Source: an uncultured Flavobacterium sp.
GTDB taxonomy: Bacteria; Bacteroidota; Bacteroidia; Flavobacteriales; Flavobacteriaceae
Direction of reading: 5' to 3'
Length of the DNA stretch: 17,980 nucleotides
Assembly (NCBI RefSeq): GCF_946479975.1
Contig: NZ_CAMLIX010000094.1
Span: forward strand, 1-17,980
This document shows positions 14,876 to 17,980 of this stretch, piece by piece (the stretch's first letter is position 1; the number at the start of each line of letters is the position of its first letter). The notes beneath the pieces were generated by a model that saw nothing but the letters and a program-made list of their open reading frames with translations, had not been told where the DNA came from and searched no databases. Both the position numbers and the translations under genes were made by a program.

Positions 14876-14976
14876 TTCAGGGTTTGCTTTTTGGGAATAG
14901 CAGGAACCAAAGTACGATATATTTATCTAGGTTTTAAAGTCTTCAAATAAGTGGTGGACAAAATTGTAGAATTTGT

Positions 14977-15003
14977 AATCTTTTACGGGTAAATAAAAAG
15001 ATT
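14977..15003. promoter_or_regulatory. AATCTTTT dyad in the divergent promoter region
   Basis: Perfect 8-bp arms AATCTTTT and AAAAGATT surround an 11-nt spacer. It lies midway between the AraC gene (minus) and the C1 peptidase gene (plus). It is a candidate regulator site, but short AT-rich dyads arise by chance in such DNA. Confidence 0.35.
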
Positions 15004-15034
15004 GTGAAAAAATTAACCGCAGGAATACAATAAA

Positions 15035-15060
15035 TTACAAAAAAATTAATTGTTTTGTAA
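15035..15060. promoter_or_regulatory. TTACAAAA dyad near the C1 peptidase promoter
   Basis: Perfect 8-bp arms TTACAAAA (15035-15042) and TTTTGTAA (15053-15060) with a 10-nt spacer lie 22 nt upstream of the -7 box. This covers the -33 region, where an operator would act. Confidence 0.4.
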
Positions 15061-15081
15061 CAAATTAGAAACATTAGTGAC

Positions 15082-15089
15082 TAATTTTG
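15082..15089 (+). promoter_or_regulatory. -7 box of the C1 peptidase gene
   Basis: TAATTTTG is an exact TAnnTTTG match, 20 nt upstream of the ATG. The closest TTG is at 15055-15057, 24 nt away, slightly outside the usual spacing. Confidence 0.55.
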
Positions 15090-15109
15090 TTAAATCTTAA
15101 ACATAACTT

Positions 15110-16306
15110 ATGAATACATTTTCATTCAAATCAATGTTTGCCGCTTCGGTATTTTTAGCAGGAACAGCAGGCTGTTTTGCGCAAGACATTTTAGTAAACT
15201 CACTAAAACTAAATGCTAGCGACAAAAGTAAAGAGAACTTCAAATTTACAGAAGTAATAAACTTAGGAACAACATCAGTAAAAGCTCAAGGATCATCTGG
15301 AACTTGCTGGAGTTACTCAACAAACTCATTCTTAGAGTCAGAAATGATTCGTTTAGGAAAACAGCCGGTTGAGTTGTCTCAAATTTATTCTGCAAGAAAC
15401 GTATACGTTGACAAAGGTGTAAACTATGTTCGTATGCACGGAGCAATTACTCTTGGAGATGGTGGTGCCTTGCACGATGTAATCAATATGTATAAAAAAT
15501 ACGGAACTGTACCGAGAGAAGTTTACACAGGATTAAACTACGGAACAGACAAAAATAAATTTGGCGAAATGGCCGCGCTTATCGAAGGCGTTTTGGCAGC
15601 TGTCGTTAAAAATCCGAACGGAGAATTGACTCCAAACTGGAAAAAAGCCTACACAGCAGTTATCGATTCTTATTTAGGAAAAGCACCAGAAAACTTTACT
15701 TACAAAGGAAAAAACTATACGCCGCAAACTTTTGCTAAAGAAGTGGTAGGAATTAATCCAGATGAGTATGTAGAAATGTCTTCTTTCACAGACTCTCCAT
15801 ACTACCAAAAAACAACAATGATGGTACCAGACAACTGGTCATTGGATCAAGTTTACAATGTAAAAGTAAATGATATGACTGATGTTATTGACAATGCTTT
15901 GAAAAAAGGATACACAGTAGCTTGGGCAACAGATGTTAGCGAGAAAAGCTTTAGCTGGAAAAATGGAGTAGCATACGTTCCAACTAAAAAATTCGACGAT
16001 ATGACAGCTGAAGAAAAAGCAGACATGTTTAACGGACCAAAAGCAGAACCAGAAATTACTCCAGAAATGCGTCAAGCAGCGTTTGATAATTACACAACTA
16101 CAGACGACCACGGAATGCACATTATTGGTTTAGCAAAAGACCAAACTGGAAAAGAATATTATATCGTAAAAAATTCTTGGGGAGAAACAAACGACTACAA
16201 AGGTTTCTTGTTCGTAACTAAGAACTTCGTAAAATATAAAACTACTGCATTACTAGTAAACAAAGGCGGAATTCCTGCTGAGATTGCTAAGAAATTAGGG
16301 GTTTAA
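15110..16306 (+). CDS. Secreted C1B-type (bleomycin hydrolase-like) cysteine peptidase
   Basis: The 398-residue protein starts with a Sec signal, likely cut after A24 (GCFA|QDIL), so it acts in the periplasm or outside. The papain-fold catalytic residues are all there: oxyanion Q60 and nucleophile C66 in KAQGSSGTCWSYS, H334 in DDHGMHIIG, and N355 in IVKNSWGE. The order and the large span between Cys and His match the C1B group (aminopeptidase C, bleomycin hydrolase) rather than classical papain. Typical C1B enzymes are cytoplasmic hexamers, so the signal peptide is notable. There is no inhibitory propeptide. It is divergent from an AraC regulator and CPBP protease pair. The natural substrate is unknown, with peptide trimming or nutrient use plausible. 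Confidence 0.87.
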   Translation: MNTFSFKSMFAASVFLAGTAGCFAQDILVNSLKLNASDKSKENFKFTEVINLGTTSVKAQGSSGTCWSYSTNSFLESEMIRLGKQPVELSQIYSARNVYVDKGVNYVRMHGAITLGDGGALHDVINMYKKYGTVPREVYTGLNYGTDKNKFGEMAALIEGVLAAVVKNPNGELTPNWKKAYTAVIDSYLGKAPENFTYKGKNYTPQTFAKEVVGINPDEYVEMSSFTDSPYYQKTTMMVPDNWSLDQVYNVKVNDMTDVIDNALKKGYTVAWATDVSEKSFSWKNGVAYVPTKKFDDMTAEEKADMFNGPKAEPEITPEMRQAAFDNYTTTDDHGMHIIGLAKDQTGKEYYIVKNSWGETNDYKGFLFVTKNFVKYKTTALLVNKGGIPAEIAKKLGV

Positions 16307-16332
16307 TTAGTTTAGAGTTTTAAATTATCAAG

Positions 16333-16366
16333 AGCAGTATCACTTTTTAAGAGATACTGCTTTTTT
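16333..16366 (+). terminator. Terminator of the C1 peptidase gene
   Basis: A 9-bp stem AGCAGTATC/GATACTGCT with an 11-nt loop is followed by six T and a further T-rich tract. It is a clear intrinsic terminator. Confidence 0.85.
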
Positions 16367-16716
16367 ATTTTCCCTAAAGCAACATTTCTTTCATAAGCAC
16401 AAATTACAAAGGAAACTGGTGAATGAAAATTATAGATTAATATGTTTTCTGTAACCAATTCATCTTCATTAGATTTCCAAATAATCAATTTATTTTCATC
16501 TTAAGTTCTGTAAACCAATAATTTAGTAACTTTACATGTCCCTTGCGTGTTCTCGATTAAAAAAAGGAACCTTTCTCCCTAATCAGGAAGCCTTTACACG
16601 AAAAATGTATTTTAACGTTTTTTCAAGTTGATTAGAGGGAATATTAATCAAAAGCGCAATAATAGAATATTTTTGATAAAATTTTAAGACAAACTATTAA
16701 TTTTATTGAATTGTTT
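16367..16716 (+). other. 350-nt gene-free stretch before the TPR gene
   Basis: No convincing gene is seen. It contains a possible -7 box TAACTTTA at 16527-16534 without a -33 TTG, and an exact -7 box TATTTTTG at 16668-16675. An interrupted dyad TCCCTAATCA (16576-16585) / TGATTAGAGGGA (16629-16640) lies between them. The part 16536-16640 is less AT-rich than its flanks and could be a structured leader or small RNA. A 31-codon open frame at 16536 is considered chance. Confidence 0.4.
16668..16675 (+). promoter_or_regulatory. -7 box of the TPR protein gene
   Basis: TATTTTTG matches TAnnTTTG exactly and lies about 40 nt upstream of the ATG at 16717. No TTG is found at the right distance upstream. 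Confidence 0.5.
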
Positions 16717-17391
16717 ATGAAAAAGCACAAAGCACATTGGAGCATCTTTATATTGATTATTTCTCTTAATTGTTTTGCTCAACACGCAGCAAATACAGGA
16801 GCTTCTTCAACAAAAGGACAAACAATAATGTTAACAGACACGCTGGCTTCTAACGGCGATTACTTTATAAAATCGTATTATGTAGAAGAAAGAATCAACA
16901 AACTTTTTGGCGGAAGAATTACAACTTACGAAGTTTCAAAATTAGATATGGTTTACACCAACGATTTGGGGCCAAATAATACCAGAACAATAATTCCGCG
17001 ATATGTAAAACGAAAACAAAAAGCAGTCAGTATAACGCATCCAGAAACTTCCACAGACATTGAAACTGTTGCGGTAGAACCTAAAGTTGAGATTACAGCT
17101 CCAGCCGAGTCCGACAACTACGTAAAAGTAGATATAACCGACACCTATCAACGAGTAGTAGATAAAGGCTATAAAAGCCCAGAAATGCTTAAAAAAGTAG
17201 CCGACCGATTGTATTTTGAGGGTAACTTAAATACTGCAGCAGGATATTATGAGCAGTTGTTCAATTTAGTTAAAGATCCAGACGTGATTTATTACTACAG
17301 ATATGCGCAGTCTTTAAAATCAATCAATGAAATAGAAAAAGCCGAAATGCTTATGAAAAGGTTTAAAAGCGAGACTTTGGTTGTGAAGTAG
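16717..17391 (+). CDS. Secreted TPR protein resembling the N-terminus of TPR/OmpA-type envelope proteins
   Basis: The ATG at 16717 (MKKHKAHWSIFI) is preferred to the TTG at 16711 because it begins a normal Sec signal ending at about A22 (NCFA|QHAA). The mature part, of about 200 residues, has a low-complexity region with THPETSTDIETVAVEPKVE, and a TPR-like helical part near residues 140-215. That part includes YQRVVDKGYKSPEMLKKVADRLYFEGNLN and YYYRYAQSLKSI (shown in pieces). The latter segment is typical of the first TPRs in flavobacterial proteins that continue into PD40 and OmpA peptidoglycan-binding domains. Here the stop comes after the TPRs, so those domains are missing. It may be a stand-alone adaptor or a trimmed paralogue. 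It is followed by repeat DNA. Confidence 0.75.
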   Translation: MKKHKAHWSIFILIISLNCFAQHAANTGASSTKGQTIMLTDTLASNGDYFIKSYYVEERINKLFGGRITTYEVSKLDMVYTNDLGPNNTRTIIPRYVKRKQKAVSITHPETSTDIETVAVEPKVEITAPAESDNYVKVDITDTYQRVVDKGYKSPEMLKKVADRLYFEGNLNTAAGYYEQLFNLVKDPDVIYYYRYAQSLKSINEIEKAEMLMKRFKSETLVVK

Positions 17392-17444
17392 TTTTTTTCA
17401 CCGCATTTTTTCACCTTTTTTTTACCTTTTTTTTACCGCAAAGA

Positions 17445-17493
17445 CACAAAGGAAAAACGCAAAGTTCGCAAAGTTTTATTTTAAGGCTTTGTG
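17445..17493. repeat. CGCAAAG-rich intergenic repeat with a CACAAAG dyad
   Basis: The stretch after the TPR gene contains ACCGCAAAG, ACGCAAAG and CGCAAAG copies, a style of intergenic repeat common in Bacteroidota. CACAAAG (17445-17451) and CTTTGTG (17487-17493) form a loose dyad. Short T-rich direct repeats of TTTTACC or TTTCACC precede it at about 17394-17436. Confidence 0.5.
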
Positions 17494-17540
17494 GATTTTT
17501 TCGGTTAAAGAAAATAGTTTTACTGTCTAAAGAGATAGTT

Positions 17541-17647
17541 TTGTCATTTCGACCGAAGGGAGAAATCGCACTAGAAATTCCATGAAGTAAGGTTTTTAAA
17601 CTTTGTCGAATCCCGCGTGTGATTTCTCCCTTCGGCCGAAATGACAA
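17541..17647. repeat. REP/MITE-like element 1
   Basis: Terminal arms of 31 bp (17541-17571 and 17617-17647) pair at 29 of 31 positions. They begin TTGTCATTTCG and carry CCGAAGGGAGAAATC. The 45-nt centre contains AAACTTTGTCGAATC. It resembles the next element in size, order of blocks and the leading ATAGTTTTGTCAT, but the arm sequence differs. A false 81-codon open frame crosses it on the minus strand. Confidence 0.85.
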
Positions 17648-17702
17648 CATTGGCAATTAAATAAATTTGGTCTACTATTGGAAATTTTGTCTGAAGGAAT
17701 AG

Positions 17703-17808
17703 TTTTGTCATCCTGACGAAGGAAAGATCACAATAGTAATTCCGCATGCAAAATGGTCAAACTTTGGTGATTCTCTTGTTTGATCCTTCCTTCGTCAGGA
17801 TGACAAAA
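17703..17808. repeat. REP/MITE-like element 2
   Basis: Terminal arms of 28 bp (17703-17730 and 17781-17808) pair at 27 of 28 positions, beginning TTTTGTCATCCTGACGAAGG. The 50-nt centre contains TCAAACTTTGGTGATTC, similar to element 1. It lies 55 bp after element 1 in the same orientation. No transposase gene is in the window, so it would move, if at all, with an enzyme from elsewhere such as a REP-associated transposase. Confidence 0.85.
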
Positions 17809-17885
17809 TGAGCGCAAAAAAGAAAATCTAAATTTTAATTTTAGTACTAAACAAATTCGCACGTATTAGAATTTGGAATTTGTCC

Positions 17886-17923
17886 AAAAAAAAAAAGACG
17901 ATCACATTGATCGTCTTTTTTTT
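17886..17923. terminator. Terminator downstream of tRNA-Asn, potentially bidirectional
   Basis: A perfect 8-bp stem GACGATCA/TGATCGTC with a CAT loop (17897-17915) is flanked by a long A-run on the left and a T-run on the right. On the minus strand it follows the tRNA 3' end by a few bases and is followed by at least ten T, so it should terminate the tRNA transcript. Confidence 0.85.
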
Positions 17924-17926
17924 AAG

Positions 17927-17980
17927 CTCCCCCTCTTGGGCTCGAACCAAGGACCCTCTGATTAACAGTCAGATGCTCTA
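17927..17980 (-). tRNA. tRNA-Asn(GTT), 5' part outside the window
   Basis: Read on the minus strand, the segment shows the end of the D-arm (TAGAGC), an anticodon stem TCTGA/TCAGA with loop CTGTTAA giving anticodon GTT, and a short variable loop. A T-arm CTTGG-TTCGAGC-CCAAG and an acceptor strand AGGGGGA with discriminator G follow. The encoded sequence after the discriminator is CTT, so CCA is not encoded and must be added. The first about 20 nt are beyond the window edge. Confidence 0.93.

Noticed and set aside
16536..16631. 31-codon open frame (MSLACSRLKKG...)
   Set aside because: The start lies only two bases after the possible -7 box, no relatives are recognised, and it overlaps a dyad.
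17411..17656. 81-codon open frame on the minus strand
   Set aside because: It runs through the CGCAAAG repeat and the first REP-like element, and its sequence (PLCLCGKKKVKK, FRPKGEITRGI) is of the kind made by repeats. No start context supports it.
17541..17808. Insertion sequence with its own transposase
   Set aside because: The elements are only about 106 bp each and contain no plausible coding sequence.

Overview
The window looks like a chromosomal segment of a Flavobacterium-type bacterium (Bacteroidota). The reasons are the low-GC DNA, the absence of Shine-Dalgarno sequences ahead of most starts, promoters of the TTG-N17-23-TAnnTTTG type, an IPExxxVDY-family protein, many Sec or lipoprotein signals ending in ..AQ or SC, and the CAGTCT, REP-like and AATTCCAAA repeats often seen between flavobacterial genes. 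All assignments come from reading motifs and proteins by eye; no database search was run.

Region 1 (1-6381) is core metabolism. A small DUF6249-like membrane protein converges on rnhA, and purN lies upstream of rnhA on the same strand. purN is divergent from acpP. The order acpP, fabF, rnc, IPExxxVDY protein, pyk then follows. acpP and fabF each have a recognisable promoter and are separated by a strong terminator. rnc starts 9 nt after fabF, and an intrinsic-terminator-like hairpin lies inside its first 20 codons. The IPExxxVDY gene has its own promoter and is 5 nt from pyk, which ends in a clean terminator.

Region 2 (6382-12982) is a cell-envelope cluster, all on the + strand: a HAD-type phosphatase lipoprotein, a 'neuromedin U'-type outer-membrane barrel, a DUF4136 lipoprotein, a seven-helix membrane AraC regulator, a SphA/MetA-type barrel and a POTRA-less BamA/TamA-type barrel. 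Intergenic dyads (GTTTCA repeats, a 25-bp hairpin, a GTCTAAGTA dyad) punctuate it.

Region 3 (12983-16716) starts with a CAGTCT tandem repeat and a perfect 15-bp hairpin between convergent genes. An AraC regulator plus CPBP membrane protease pair follows on the minus strand, divergent from a secreted papain-fold C1B-type peptidase. Two dyads lie in the divergent promoter region.

Region 4 (16717-17980) holds a secreted TPR protein that resembles the N-terminus of the TPR/OmpA proteins of gliding flavobacteria but has no OmpA part. It is followed by two adjacent ~106-bp REP/MITE-like elements with co-varying arms, a terminator, and the 3' part of a tRNA-Asn gene on the minus strand that runs off the window. 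No phage, CRISPR or transposase gene is visible.
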